The notes under the pieces were generated by a model, which did not search any database, had not been told where the DNA came from, and was given only the letters and a program-made list of their open reading frames with translations. DNA of 64,000 nt, taken from positions 62,001 through 126,000 of the forward strand of contig NC_020186.1 in assembly GCF_000315915.1 (NCBI RefSeq), read 5' to 3'. The position numbers and the translations under genes were made by a program. Source of the stretch: Henningerozyma blattae CBS 6284. Its lineage: Eukaryota; Ascomycota; Saccharomycetes; Saccharomycetales; Saccharomycetaceae. Positions 49,412 through 60,022 of the stretch are shown one piece after another (position 1 is the first letter of the stretch; each line of letters starts with the position of its first letter).

Positions 49412-50890
49412 ATGCCTTTCTACCAGTCAAGAACAGCGCAGTTTGTTCTGTTCACGTTGTTTATCTACGTCCTGACATTTGCATCTGTTTATTTCGCTAT
49501 CTCTTCGAGTATTTCATTTCTACAAGTAACCATTAAATTGACTCAAGGTTTCAATATAATCATCATATCTATCTTTTCTATAATCAATTCCATTATTCTT
49601 TGGAAATTTTCTAATTATTTACTCTTTGGAGAACTACGACTCATCGAATATGAACATGTCTTAGAGAGACTCCCCTTCACGGTCATTAATATGGTCTTCA
49701 TGTCAAGTATGTTCAATGAACATGATATTTTCACTACCATCATCTTAAGTTTATTACTTCTATATATGAAAGTCTCTAATTGGATCCTTAGAGATCGTCT
49801 AGAATCATTGTTACAAACGGTAAATGATTCCACAACTATTTTCAATTTAATTTTCTCTACCCAATTCTTCTTCAACTTAATACTATTTTCTCTAATTGAT
49901 TATTTGATGATGAATTTTTGTATTTCAAACTCATTATTATCAAATAGCAACATTGGATCATCTGCCTCAGTTTATTTATTAATGGGGATGGAATTCACCA
50001 TGTTACTGGTTGATCTTTTCAATATTCTTTGTCACTCCATATTAAACATTTACGAATTTTATAAATCTTCATTAGTCTCCCTAGATACCCATTTAACCTC
50101 TGAGGATGAAGAAGATGATGAATCTGGGTTTAACGGTCTTGAAGGTAAGTTTATTTATGAAAAAATAATCGATACATTCACAAGGTTTTTAAAGACAATC
50201 ATTCATATTTTATTATTAATTCCATTTGCTATGCCCGTTATGTTAAGTAAAGATGTAGTCATTGATTTGGTCACTTTGAGTCAGAACATTAATACAATTT
50301 GGAAGATTTGGGTCAATAATAGAAAATTAGATGACCAACTCCCCACAGTGACTCAACATCAATTAGATTCAATGGAAGATAAGATATGTATAATTTGTAT
50401 GGATGATTTATCCATTAATTCTATTCAAAAGAATTTTGAAAAGAGAAAACCAAAAATGTTACCTTGTGGCCATATTTTACACATGAATTGTTTAAAAAAT
50501 TGGATGGAAAGATCACAAACTTGTCCAATGTGCAGATTGCCCGTCTTTAATGAAAAGGGTGAAGTTCTACCAACAAGAAGAGAAAGAGCAACAACTCCGG
50601 AACCTTCTACATCTACCTCTTCAGATTCAGAAGAAAATGAAGAATGGGTTTCTTTTCCTATTGAAACAATTGATGATAGTACTATAACTTTCAATTTGGC
50701 CAACGATGATGGAAGAATCTTGAAATCTCGTCTTTTGATAAATTCAACAACTGACACGACTCAGAATTCGGATGATATTTTAGGCTTAAAACAAAAAATT
50801 AATCAACTACAAGATCAAATAAATCAATTAAATAAGAATATGAAACCAATAGATGAAAAGGAAAATATACTTCTTTCTCATACAGAATAG
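49412..50890 (+). CDS. HRD1: ER-associated degradation ubiquitin ligase
   Basis: 492-residue multi-membrane RING-H2 E3 ligase forming the retrotranslocation channel for misfolded ER proteins with Hrd3. Several hydrophobic segments occupy residues 1-250, with the conserved VSFLQVTLKL-like SISFLQVTIKL, FGELRLIEYEHVLERLPFT and LLLYMKVSNWILRDRLESL. The RING-H2 finger lies near residues 327-376: CIICMDDL, then LPCGHILHMNCLKNWMERSQTCPMCR with the expected Cys/His ligands. The C-terminal tail is acidic and ends in a short predicted coiled coil (LGLKQKINQLQDQINQLNKN). S. cerevisiae Hrd1 has 551 residues and lies on the sister track (YOL013C) near PLB3. Confidence 0.96.
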   Translation: MPFYQSRTAQFVLFTLFIYVLTFASVYFAISSSISFLQVTIKLTQGFNIIIISIFSIINSIILWKFSNYLLFGELRLIEYEHVLERLPFTVINMVFMSSMFNEHDIFTTIILSLLLLYMKVSNWILRDRLESLLQTVNDSTTIFNLIFSTQFFFNLILFSLIDYLMMNFCISNSLLSNSNIGSSASVYLLMGMEFTMLLVDLFNILCHSILNIYEFYKSSLVSLDTHLTSEDEEDDESGFNGLEGKFIYEKIIDTFTRFLKTIIHILLLIPFAMPVMLSKDVVIDLVTLSQNINTIWKIWVNNRKLDDQLPTVTQHQLDSMEDKICIICMDDLSINSIQKNFEKRKPKMLPCGHILHMNCLKNWMERSQTCPMCRLPVFNEKGEVLPTRRERATTPEPSTSTSSDSEENEEWVSFPIETIDDSTITFNLANDDGRILKSRLLINSTTDTTQNSDDILGLKQKINQLQDQINQLNKNMKPIDEKENILLSHTE

Positions 50891-51645
50891 ATTTTTATAA
50901 TTTATATACATACCCATTCACATGCTCACGAACAATTATCTCTTCAAAACCTGGTAAACGCATTAATAGAAATACATATACTCAACAGGGATTTAATTAT
51001 GTCAAGCACATTCATTTAGAAGCTGATTAGCCAGATAAAAAGACCTTACAATTTTGATAATGACCTTATCTCCACAAAAAATTGCAAAAGCTAATTTCTA
51101 TTGTGATTGGAAAGAAAAACAGGTAGGAATTAAAAATTTATTCCAAGTTAATGATCAAGTTAAATTACATTACCTCTTACCGAATATAATTCTATCAGTT
51201 CATTATTATTATTTGAATGCGTTAATTACTAAAGGAGCATTATTATAAAGGGTCTTACATTAACTTTTTTTTATCCCTCATAATTGACGATTTGCGATAT
51301 TATCATAATTTATTTTAACTGTATTTAGATTTTTTTTTTTTAATTTTATCAATAAGTTAACCATATTAAACATTGATTAATTTTTCTATAGTCAGGATAT
51401 ATTATTTTAGAGTTTCTTATGTTAGAATTATCAATGCTTTTAGTACAAGAAAAGGAAGAATTTCGTTACAAATATTCCCAGATAACGGTGAAATATTTCG
51501 TATTAAATTATTTAACTAAAAATTATTTTCAGAATGTTTAATATAATGCAAACTTCTATAAATGCTATAAAATGCTAAAAATGCTAATGTTTTATTTTTT
51601 TAATTTCCAAATGGGTGCTTATTTTAATTGAAAATTATCGTCTGT
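50891..51645. other. Intergenic, convergent ends of HRD1 and RRN11
   Basis: 755 AT-rich bases. A 64-codon frame at 51054-51248 has no supporting features. Nothing else recognised. Confidence 0.65.
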
Positions 51646-53199
51646 CTAATCACTTGAACTATTGTACTTATTTGATTCAAAGTGTGATTGAGTCATTTCA
51701 TTCTCGGAATCGAGGTGAGTTTGTCCTGAGAATTCGTCATCAAGATTATATTTATAAATTGGTTCATCATACGACGGCGTCATTAATTGATTATTTTTAT
51801 GTTCAAAATTAATTTCGTGATTAAAATTATTTTCTTCGTTATCTAAAACGTCTTCGTTATCCAAAAATTCTTCTTCATTTAAAATTTCCTCATCGCTTGA
51901 TGTGTCATATAATTTTTTTTCCATATCTTTTAATTCAATTTCAATCTTTTGAAACTTAAAATTATAATCGTTTTGATTTTCTCTTACTTTTTGAAGATGG
52001 CTTTTGCAATGTTGAATATTGGAAATTATTTCATTTTTTGTTATATCTTTCTCAACTGATGTTTGAGATATATCGTTATTTCTTGTTTCAAACATTAGCA
52101 TCCTAGCTAATATAAGATGACTTAATGAATAAATATACCAAATTTCGGAATCTTCAATGAATGGTGGCGCAAGAACCATTTCTGATAATTTTTCTACAAA
52201 TTTCTTCAATTTTTTTTTCAAATAATTAAGTTCTTCAACTATTTCTTTAATATTTCTTGATGTAAGATCGCTGAATTTTGTATGTATTAAAGATAATGTC
52301 ATCCAAAGAAATGATGTAGTAAACTTACCTGTATGGTTCCTCGACGATTGTGTAAATGCTGGTGCAGTCTTGTAATTAATGCTATTATTGTATTTTTGAT
52401 TGGATGAATAGATTGAATGAATCCAATTTAAAAAGTTTAATGACTCTTGAATGGAAACTTTTTTTAATAATATTATTGAACCTAAATTCCAAAAATTTCT
52501 TATATCAATATTAGGTAGTCGTATGATTAATGAAAATATATGATAGGCTTGATTAAAATTCTTTTCACATATATTATAATAAAGTAAATTAATTAAATTT
52601 TCAATATGGATGTTATTAAATGATGTTGTTTGTTTATCTCTATATGATGTTTCGTAACCCTCAGAAATTGCTTTAATATGTGTTTTAAGACGTTTTGTAC
52701 AATGTTGTAGTCTAGCTTCTAATTTCTTGTTTGTAAATTTTTTCACTCGGTTTAATCGATTAAATGATATTTTATTCCTATTTATTGGAATTCGACCGTT
52801 TGATTTCAATTTAGTTTTCGAATTCAAGGTGTCAATAGAGGTATTCCAAACTTCAAAACTTTCTTGTGGTCTATCATATCTATTAAAAAATTTTGTTTCT
52901 TCATTTGTAGTACCTGTAGAGTCACTATTATATTCATCATCACTTAATGTGTTCGTATTTGAAATTGAATCAGAATCATCGTTATAATTAGTATTGGAAT
53001 CGCTATGTTCGTGTGCAGATGCCTCTGGTGTTGGCAAGGTTATAGGTGTTCTGGATCTATTAGATTCCAAAGAAGATGATGGAATTGTATCACCATATAA
53101 TTGGGAGTACCTTTTTGTAAAAGTGTTGATATACTGGTATCGTATTTTTCGTTCGTTTGCCAATACCTTTGAGTGGATATTCAAGGGAGCCTCGAACAT
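51646..53199 (-). CDS. RRN11: RNA polymerase I core factor subunit
   Basis: 517 residues from MFEAPLN at 53199. The frame opens at 53250, but the S. cerevisiae protein starts MFEVPIT and continues with a similar LKYQYIN segment (here IRYQYIN). Rrn11, with Rrn6 and Rrn7, forms the core factor that recruits polymerase I to the rDNA promoter. The N-terminus is followed by an acidic Ser/Asn/Asp-rich stretch, a basic region (KKLEARLQHCTKRLKTHIKA) and a helical TPR-like middle (NICEKNFNQAYHIFSLIIRLPNIDIRNFWNLG). The tail is very acidic. S. cerevisiae Rrn11 has 507 residues. Confidence 0.9.
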   Translation of the reverse strand: MFEAPLNIHSKVLANERKIRYQYINTFTKRYSQLYGDTIPSSSLESNRSRTPITLPTPEASAHEHSDSNTNYNDDSDSISNTNTLSDDEYNSDSTGTTNEETKFFNRYDRPQESFEVWNTSIDTLNSKTKLKSNGRIPINRNKISFNRLNRVKKFTNKKLEARLQHCTKRLKTHIKAISEGYETSYRDKQTTSFNNIHIENLINLLYYNICEKNFNQAYHIFSLIIRLPNIDIRNFWNLGSIILLKKVSIQESLNFLNWIHSIYSSNQKYNNSINYKTAPAFTQSSRNHTGKFTTSFLWMTLSLIHTKFSDLTSRNIKEIVEELNYLKKKLKKFVEKLSEMVLAPPFIEDSEIWYIYSLSHLILARMLMFETRNNDISQTSVEKDITKNEIISNIQHCKSHLQKVRENQNDYNFKFQKIEIELKDMEKKLYDTSSDEEILNEEEFLDNEDVLDNEENNFNHEINFEHKNNQLMTPSYDEPIYKYNLDDEFSGQTHLDSENEMTQSHFESNKYNSSSD

Positions 53200-53901
53200 T
53201 GCATGCTGGTTTGTTCTATTATAATCTAAAGGTATATAAATTATTAGCAATAAATAAGGTCACCTTTTAGTTGCGGTTTGAGCCAGACTTATAACACTTG
53301 TCGTTTCTTTTTTTTAACTTGTTTACCATTGAAAACCAAACTTAATGTTTGTTTTTTTAAAATTTCATTGACTTTTTTTTTTCCGATGAGCTTAGCGCTT
53401 TGGGCAATAGGAAAATAAACCAAAAAAGGTTAGAAATGACTGCGAGAGATTCAAATACGTTAAAATTATTTCAAAATAGTGTTAAAAATAGAGTTATTGG
53501 TGTAACTTGAAACATGTATAATTCTAGTAATAAATATATCTTAAGAATTGTTAGTAGTCTTATGTTACATATCTTGCGTTGTAACTAAACAGTTTTTTCT
53601 GTAAATATAACGTTTTTAGGCGTTTAAGTTAAGTAGGAATTAGTCAATAGTAATTAATTATTCGACAGGCACAGTGGCTTCTTAATAAATATATGACTAT
53701 ATATACTTTGAAAACTGAAGTTCAAAATATTTTAAAAATTACTTACAGGAGAATATACAGGGATGGGTATATTGACACAACGCACATATCATGCTAACTA
53801 TACGCCATTGCTATGAATGTAAAATTACATAAAACTAGCCTGAAGCAATAACATAGATGAGGCCAGCGGTGTCATTTTTTGAAACAGGTAGGAAAAACTC
53901 A
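53200..53901. other. Intergenic between RRN11 (upstream side) and HSP60 (3' side)
   Basis: 702 AT-rich bases with T-runs near 53350-53380. No gene seen. Confidence 0.65.
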
Positions 53902-55620
53902 TTACATCATACCTGGCATACCTCCCATGCCTGGCATACCACCTGGAGCAGCACCCTTATTTTCTTCTGGAGCATCGACAATAGCAACTTCTGTAGTAGC
54001 CAATAAAGAGGCAACACCAGAAGCGTCAACTAAACCAGTACGGACAACCTTGAAAGGATCAATAATACCGGCAGCTAACATATCAGTGTATACTGATTTA
54101 GAAGCATCGTAACCCTTGGAGAAATCGTTACCATATTCATCTAATAATTTGCCAACAACAACAGAACCTTCTTCGCCAGCATTATCAATGATTTGCTTAG
54201 CTGGTCTAGTAATAGCTTTACGGATAATATCAACACCAAGTTTTTGGTCAAAATTTTCAGTTGGAACATCGTCTAAAATACGGGAGGCTTTAACTAAAGC
54301 AGTACCACCACCTGGTAAAATACCTTCTTCTACTGCAGCTCTTGTAGCATTCAAAGCGTCATCATAACGATCTTTCTTTTCACCAACTTCAACTTCTGAA
54401 GCACCACCGACTTTAATAACAGCAACACCACCTGATAGTTTAGCTAGACGTTCTTGTAATTTTTCTTTTTCATATGAATTTGTAGAGTTAATGTCGATGG
54501 AGCCTTTAATTTGTTCAATTCTTTCTTCAATGGCTTGCTTAGATCCATCTCCATTTAATACAACGGTATCTTCCTTAGTAACAGTAATAGAATCACAAGA
54601 CCCCAAGTGTTCCATAGTGCATTGTTCTGGTTTCAATTCTAATTCTTCAGTAAACACAGTACCACCAGTCAAAATGGCAACATCACCTAGAATGTTTTTT
54701 CTATTGTCACCAAAACCTGGAGCCTTAACAGCACAGACCTTAACTTGGCCTCTTAATTTGTTTAGGATACAAGCAGCCAAAGCTTCACCATCAATATCTT
54801 CTGCAACAATCAATAGTGGTCTACGAGATTGGTTTGATAATTCTAAAGCTGGTAAAATATCTTGAATAGCAGATAATTTCTTTTCTGATAATAATAATAA
54901 TGGTTTTTCAAATTCAACTTTGTTTGATTTGGTGTTGGTAATAAAATAAGGAGATATAAAACCACGGTCGAATCTCATACCTTCGGTTACTTCTAATTCA
55001 TCTTCCATAGTTTTACCTTCACGGATAGTGATGACACCTTCTTTACCGACTTTTTCCATTGCAGAAGCTAACAACTTACCAACATGAGAATCACCATTGG
55101 CAGAAATAGTAGCAACTTGGGCAATTTCTTCCGAAGTAGTTATTTCCTTTTTATTTTGTGATAAAAATTCAATAACTTTCTTAACAGCAGCTTGGGAGCC
55201 TCTTCTTAAATCCATTGGGTTACAACCAGCAGCAACGTTCTTCACGGATTCAGAAAAGATAGCTCTACCTAAAACAGTAGCTGAAGTGGTACCATCACCA
55301 GCAGCAGTGTTAGTTTTAGAAGCAACTTCTTGTAATAATTGAGCACCTAAGTTTTCAAAACGATCTGGTAAAGTTATAGAACGAGCAACAGTAACACCAT
55401 CCTTTGTAATTTTAGGAGCACCAAATGGTTGTTGAATAAGAACATTACGACCTTTTGGGCCTAAGGTAGAAGCGACGGCATCACCTAGAGTTTCAACCCC
55501 TTTTAAAAGAGCAGCTCTAGCTTCAACACCGAATAAAAGCTCCTTATGAGAGGAATAAGCACGGATTCCGGCAATTCTTTGAGTTTGGCGAAGAGAAGAA
55601 CGGACAGTGTTTCTTAACAT
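53902..55620 (-). CDS. HSP60: Mitochondrial chaperonin Hsp60
   Basis: 572-residue group I chaperonin (S. cerevisiae: 572) that folds imported proteins in the mitochondrial matrix with Hsp10. An Arg/Ser-rich presequence, [20 protein letters not shown], precedes [20 protein letters not shown]-binding blocks [10 protein letters not shown] and DGVTVARSI, the apical-domain segments, and [15 protein letters not shown] are intact. The Gly-Met tail reads [13 protein letters not shown]. Codon use is biased toward preferred codons. Confidence 0.98.
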   Translation of the reverse strand: MLRNTVRSSLRQTQRIAGIRAYSSHKELLFGVEARAALLKGVETLGDAVASTLGPKGRNVLIQQPFGAPKITKDGVTVARSITLPDRFENLGAQLLQEVASKTNTAAGDGTTSATVLGRAIFSESVKNVAAGCNPMDLRRGSQAAVKKVIEFLSQNKKEITTSEEIAQVATISANGDSHVGKLLASAMEKVGKEGVITIREGKTMEDELEVTEGMRFDRGFISPYFITNTKSNKVEFEKPLLLLSEKKLSAIQDILPALELSNQSRRPLLIVAEDIDGEALAACILNKLRGQVKVCAVKAPGFGDNRKNILGDVAILTGGTVFTEELELKPEQCTMEHLGSCDSITVTKEDTVVLNGDGSKQAIEERIEQIKGSIDINSTNSYEKEKLQERLAKLSGGVAVIKVGGASEVEVGEKKDRYDDALNATRAAVEEGILPGGGTALVKASRILDDVPTENFDQKLGVDIIRKAITRPAKQIIDNAGEEGSVVVGKLLDEYGNDFSKGYDASKSVYTDMLAAGIIDPFKVVRTGLVDASGVASLLATTEVAIVDAPEENKGAAPGGMPGMGGMPGMM

Positions 55621-56614
55621 AATGAGAACAATAATGTATACAATAGTTTTGGTGATATTACTTTTAATTGGTTAGGTTTCTAATTTAATATCGTGTAATT
55701 TTGCTTTATGTATAAAGTCTCTTCTCTAAAGTTTCTCTAATCTGGTGGCAACCTTGAATTTCGAAATCTGCGGGTCAGTTTAGTGATCGCTAAAATCCGT
55801 GACTCAATATTACCCGGCCAAGAGTCAACTGCTATAAAAGGGACAAATAATTATTCTGTTCTATATCCTGGGAAAGTCACTGACAATAATATGTATAATC
55901 TACTACTTTTAAAAATTCTTCATCAATTGATATTATTGCATTGATATAAGCTATGTAATTTAAGATATTTTCTTTACTAATTCAACATATGGCACGCTCG
56001 AAGTGAAACTACGTATCCTAGTCGATTGATATAGCTAATTAATTTTTTTTTTTAAGTTTTTCTTTATCAGCATGCTTTTCGAAGTCTAGTACTGTTCTAG
56101 AATAATTATACTTTATAGTCTTAGTTTACACTTATCAGTTTATGATAACATATGCCCTTTAAAAAAGTTACTATTAATTTAAACTAAATAATAGAGGTAT
56201 AACTTATTTTATACAAGCTTGTTTTTGGACCTGTTAAATTAAATGTTTTATTTGACAATGTACAAGAGTGGAATAATAAGCATTAGCACATAAAGTTACA
56301 ATCAAATAAGAGTATACTCGGAAAATTTGAATATAAACGAAAATATGTATATACCGTATAAAACTACCTTTGAGTTATTATCAACAAGTATACAATATAA
56401 TTTTCTTAATAGTAACTTTAGGATAGTATTCTTTACACTCTTCCCAAAAATTGAATCTTAATTACATTTCATTTCAATATTTTCAAAATATTCGTAAACT
56501 TAAATCAACATATATTTTTGAAATTTTTTGATGGTCATCTTGGTAAAAAGTATGGGAGATCTGTTAGATATTCTTACTAATATGAAACTTTAGAATATTC
56601 AAAAGTTCAAAATT
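55621..56614. promoter_or_regulatory. HSP60 upstream region with a Reb1-type site
   Basis: 994 bases. TTACCCGG at 55810-55817, about 190 bases upstream of the HSP60 start, matches the Reb1 core. Clusters of TTC/GAA triplets occur at 55720-55770, but none fits a spaced heat-shock element well enough to call. No gene seen. Confidence 0.5.
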
Positions 56615-57466
56615 TCAATCCTCAATGAAAATGATTCTACAATTTTCCCCTCTTATCTTAGCAAATGTTGGGCTTTGAGAATCTTCAAACTTAGTCCAAT
56701 ATAATTTAAAAATTTCTTCTGGTAGAATTGGAACAGTATGTCTTATTCTAATATGCCAATTATAATTTTTTCCTGAACTATCCTTCTCAATACGATCTGA
56801 AAAGATAGTTACTGGATCAGCTCTAATTGTATTATATAATTGTTGACAACTCCCAATTTTATTATTGAAATATAACTCGCATTGGATATTTTTTAGATAA
56901 TATTGAATCAAATGCTGTTCTTCTGAAGTTACACCAAGATAAATAGCGTTAATTTTATTCAAGGTAAACTTTGGTTCAAGGAAGCTTTTTGAACATTGTC
57001 TCACGTCGAAAAAATCTGAGTTTTGAAAGTCATTAACTAAATCTTTTGGGAGTCTTGATATTTTTCCAAACCTTCTCAAATTTGCACATTCAAGCGAATT
57101 TTGAATTTCTGATTTTATTAATTCCCATACTTCATACAATGAATCCAGATGGCTTTTATATTGTTTTCCAATATCGTGATTAAACACTCGAAGGGAGCTT
57201 GTTACTTGTGGAGAAGCTTTAAGTACTATCAGAGTAGGAGACTCAAATCCTTTTTCATCAACCTTCATCTTCAAATGATGACTAATTCCCTTAATAATTT
57301 CTTTATTAGTAGTTTTTATGATAAAATAATTCTCTAATACACTTTCGGGAATGTTTTCATAGTCAATTTCATAAGTAGTGTTTGTTGCAGCTGAAATAAG
57401 CTTTTTTTTATTTCCAATAATGTGTTTCGAGCATTTGTTATAATAAGGTCTAACATAATTTTGCAT
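56615..57466 (-). CDS. Unrecognised protein, possibly mitochondrial
   Basis: 283-residue intact frame that I do not recognise. The first 26 residues (MQNYVRPYYNKCSKHIIGNKKK region) are basic and lack acidic residues, compatible with a mitochondrial presequence. The rest is mixed alpha/beta in appearance without membrane segments, zinc ligands or repeats; distinctive segments are NLRRFGKISRLPKDLVNDFQ, LNKINAIYLGVTSEEQHLIQYYL and the C-terminal NWHIRIRHTVPILPEEIFKLYW. Composition and the absence of low complexity argue for a real gene. It lies on the same strand as HSP60, 1 kb away. Confidence 0.75.
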   Translation of the reverse strand: MQNYVRPYYNKCSKHIIGNKKKLISAATNTTYEIDYENIPESVLENYFIIKTTNKEIIKGISHHLKMKVDEKGFESPTLIVLKASPQVTSSLRVFNHDIGKQYKSHLDSLYEVWELIKSEIQNSLECANLRRFGKISRLPKDLVNDFQNSDFFDVRQCSKSFLEPKFTLNKINAIYLGVTSEEQHLIQYYLKNIQCELYFNNKIGSCQQLYNTIRADPVTIFSDRIEKDSSGKNYNWHIRIRHTVPILPEEIFKLYWTKFEDSQSPTFAKIRGENCRIIFIED

Positions 57467-58679
57467 AGTACTTTAAAATATATATATTTGTTTAAAATTA
57501 TTAGTATTATTATATGTTGTTTTTTTAACTTTAGGCTCTTGTCTAACTGCCAAAATAATATACTATACTAATGCTTGTTTAGATATTCATTCCAATTATA
57601 TAAAAAAGAGTTTTAAAAATTGAACCCCAGTGAGAAATTAAAAAAAAACTTATTGAACTAAGGTATTATTGGATATAGAACTATTTGAGCTTATACAATA
57701 AAAATAATTGCCCATTATGTGACGCAATTTTAATTTAAGGCAAAAATATGTCGTCACTCCGAAATTTCTGGAGAAGTCTAATAAGTCCGAATTAAAAATA
57801 ATTAAGACTTAAAAAAATAAGTTTCATATGTATTATTTTGATTCAAAACCAAACAGTCAAAAGTAATATATATATATATATATATGTCTCGTATATATTG
57901 TTAGAGAATATGAGGGTTCTTTACATATGAAAATACAACAACAAAAAATAAAAAAAGCATGTTAGCGTAGCCTGATTTCATGGGATAATATAAATCAAGT
58001 GAATGATGTATCAATGAACAAAGTGCATACTTCGACCAAAGTCAAGATATAAAATATAATAAAACTGAGATTAGAAGCTAATGAGGCCTTCTGCAAAAAT
58101 AACAGCATGTGAGAATAAAGAATGATGGAAAACAAAAATAAGAATTAGAGAACAGGTCAATAATCAAATCGGAACATGCTAATATAATGTTTAACTTGCA
58201 TAAGCTAAAGTGTATAGTTGTATAGTTTGACAAAATTTTTGGTATTAAACTGACAGAGAAAAACTATGAGATTGAGAGTAGCACAGATTAAAATTGGAAG
58301 TTGTAACAATTTTAAGCTTTGCTACTCCCAGTAGTATATCTTTTTGGCTGCTAGTATAATACCAACTGTTTATTAAACTATGCAACTATATAGCTGAGCC
58401 TATGTAAGTTAAATATTATTATTATTACGTTCCGATTTGTTCACTATATACTTCCATCTTTTGTATTTCGTTCTTTTTGTTTTCTAGTTCTTACCTCTTT
58501 GTTCTACTTTAACCTTCTAGTTTATTCCTTTTAGCTTTAGATTCTTAAATAGAATTTATGTTCATGATTCACTTACTTGTTAATCTACATGTTCATTCCG
58601 TTATTACATGATCCTGATTTATACACGTGACTAACGTAGCTCACATTACATGACAAAGTTACAAAAAATCAAAAGGAAA
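57467..58679. other. 1.2-kb intergenic between the unrecognised gene and tRNA-Phe
   Basis: AT-rich, with a TA run near 57867-57883. No gene recognised. Confidence 0.6.
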
Positions 58680-58770
58680 TGCGACTTCTGTGGATCGAAC
58701 ACAGGACCTCCAGATATCTTTAACCGAAGTATTCTTCAGTCTGGCGCTCTCCCAACTGAGCTAAACCCGC
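58680..58770 (-). tRNA. tRNA-Phe (anticodon GAA) with an 18-base intron
   Basis: 91 bases in total, 73 when spliced. Reading the minus strand: D arm TTAGCTCAGTTGGGAGAGC, anticodon stem CCAGA, anticodon GAA, an intron of 18 bases after the base 3' of the anticodon (containing CTTC, which can pair with GAAG), variable loop and T arm CCTGTGTTCGATCCACAG, discriminator A. It matches S. cerevisiae tRNA-Phe almost throughout. Acceptor position 5 is G and position 68 is also G, an unpaired G-G in the stem where S. cerevisiae has A-U. Confidence 0.95.
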
Positions 58771-58889
58771 TTATTATTTCTTGAATTTTTTTATTCCAAC
58801 AAGCACTAATGTGTCAGTCAAGCACGTAACTCTCCGCTAAAGTCCAACCTTAGAAACGATGTGTCCACAGAATATAGACTCGTTGTCCT
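58771..58889. other. tRNA-Phe upstream flank
   Basis: 119 bases between the 5' end of the tRNA gene and the first LTR-like element, the zone where Ty-type elements usually insert. Confidence 0.4.
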
Positions 58890-59170
58890 GTTGGCATGAT
58901 GCTATCATGCCATTCCAATTTTTATATAAACTCTGCTGGAATATGATTATATCATTTTCTATATGTCTAAATAAAGTAATCGTCTTTACATCTTAAACAC
59001 TTTATAACATTATCTAACTCTCTTGAATCCCAGTACATCAATAGATCAATATACTATTATATACTATATAGAGAAGGACCAAGGGGAGATACAATAATCT
59101 TGTGTAATACAACCTGTAACTACCGAACTCTGAAACACCATCCTTGTCCTGTTAGTCTCGTATTACAACA
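58890..59170 (+). mobile_element. LTR-like fragment C
   Basis: 281 bases beginning TGTTGG and ending CTCGTATTACAACA. That end resembles the end of the Ty3 sigma LTR. A TATA word (TTATATAAAC) lies near the start. No target-site duplication is evident, and a 10-base word, TTGTCCTGTT, occurs at both 58884-58893 and 59144-59153, so the boundaries are uncertain. Confidence 0.35.
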
Positions 59171-59175
59171 ACACC

Positions 59176-59595
59176 TGTTGTAGACGAGATTGACTTTATA
59201 CTCATCTACAAGTTGCTAACTAGAAATTATACATAACACTGAGCAACTGCTAGTTGCATACCTGTGAATATCTGTTAAATGCATAATCTCTACTAGTTAG
59301 CCAGCATTACTCAAACTGTGCATTCCTACCCTTGTAAGTAAGTTTATAAACAGTCCAATTAAAGTAAAATGGAAAAGCTGGCGTTGACCTTTGAAAAGTA
59401 TTTAAAGGCCAACTTTTCTAGACTTAAGACATAAATTTATAGTTCTTTCATATAGTTATTTAGTTTAAAAAGAACAACAATTATATTCGTAAGTTCGAAG
59501 GATTAACTGGTGTTAAGTTAATAATATTGTTAAGTAAAGTTAAGTTTTGGTAGTTACTATTTAAGTGTATCGTACTCCTAAGTTGATTTACAACA
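59176..59595 (+). mobile_element. LTR-like element A
   Basis: 420 bases beginning TGTTGTAGAC and ending TTACAACA, that is, with the TG...CA ends of an LTR and inverted terminal bases TGTTGTA/TTACAACA. It shares its first ten bases with element B, which abuts it in the opposite orientation. No internal retrotransposon sequence is present. Confidence 0.5.
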
Positions 59596-60022
59596 TGTTG
59601 TATTGTAATCGTCTCGGAATAATACTAATAATACTATAAGGGCTTAGGGTTTACACAACCCTGAACTATTCTTGAGTTATTGGACTTTTACACTAAAAGC
59701 TAGAGTACCACTTGTACTTAAATAATAACTTGTTTTTCTTATAACTATGAAATTAATATGAACGAACTATAAACTTATGAATTCTTGATGGATAAGTAGC
59801 CCTATTTATACGTTTTCAAATAGAACTATTTATCCTAAATATTAGTTTATTAACTTGTCAAGCGATTGCACAATTGCATGATATTATGACTCATAGTCAT
59901 ATAATTGCGTGATCGCACGACTGTACGATTGTCTGACTCGTAGTCATCGGATTACGTGATCGTTTGCTTAAAGCCTAAACTTGAGAACATTACTTTTTAT
60001 TGTTTAGCATATGTCTACAACA
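59596..60022 (-). mobile_element. LTR-like element B
   Basis: 427 bases with perfect 7-base terminal inverted repeats TGTTGTA/TACAACA. On the minus strand it begins TGTTGTAGAC and carries the promoter-like word AACGTATAAATAG (complement at 59802-59815), identical to that in the repeat at 23656-23965. A 29-base segment occurs twice (59887-59915 and 59934-59962, five mismatches), each with a TGACTC core; the first is a full Gcn4 consensus TGACTCA. These features fit a solo LTR of a Ty-type element. The flank GATTT follows at 60023-60027 and also occurs just inside element A. Confidence 0.55.

Noticed and set aside
55700..55780. Heat-shock element upstream of HSP60
   Set aside because: TTC and GAA triplets are present but the spacing does not match a canonical alternating or stepped element.
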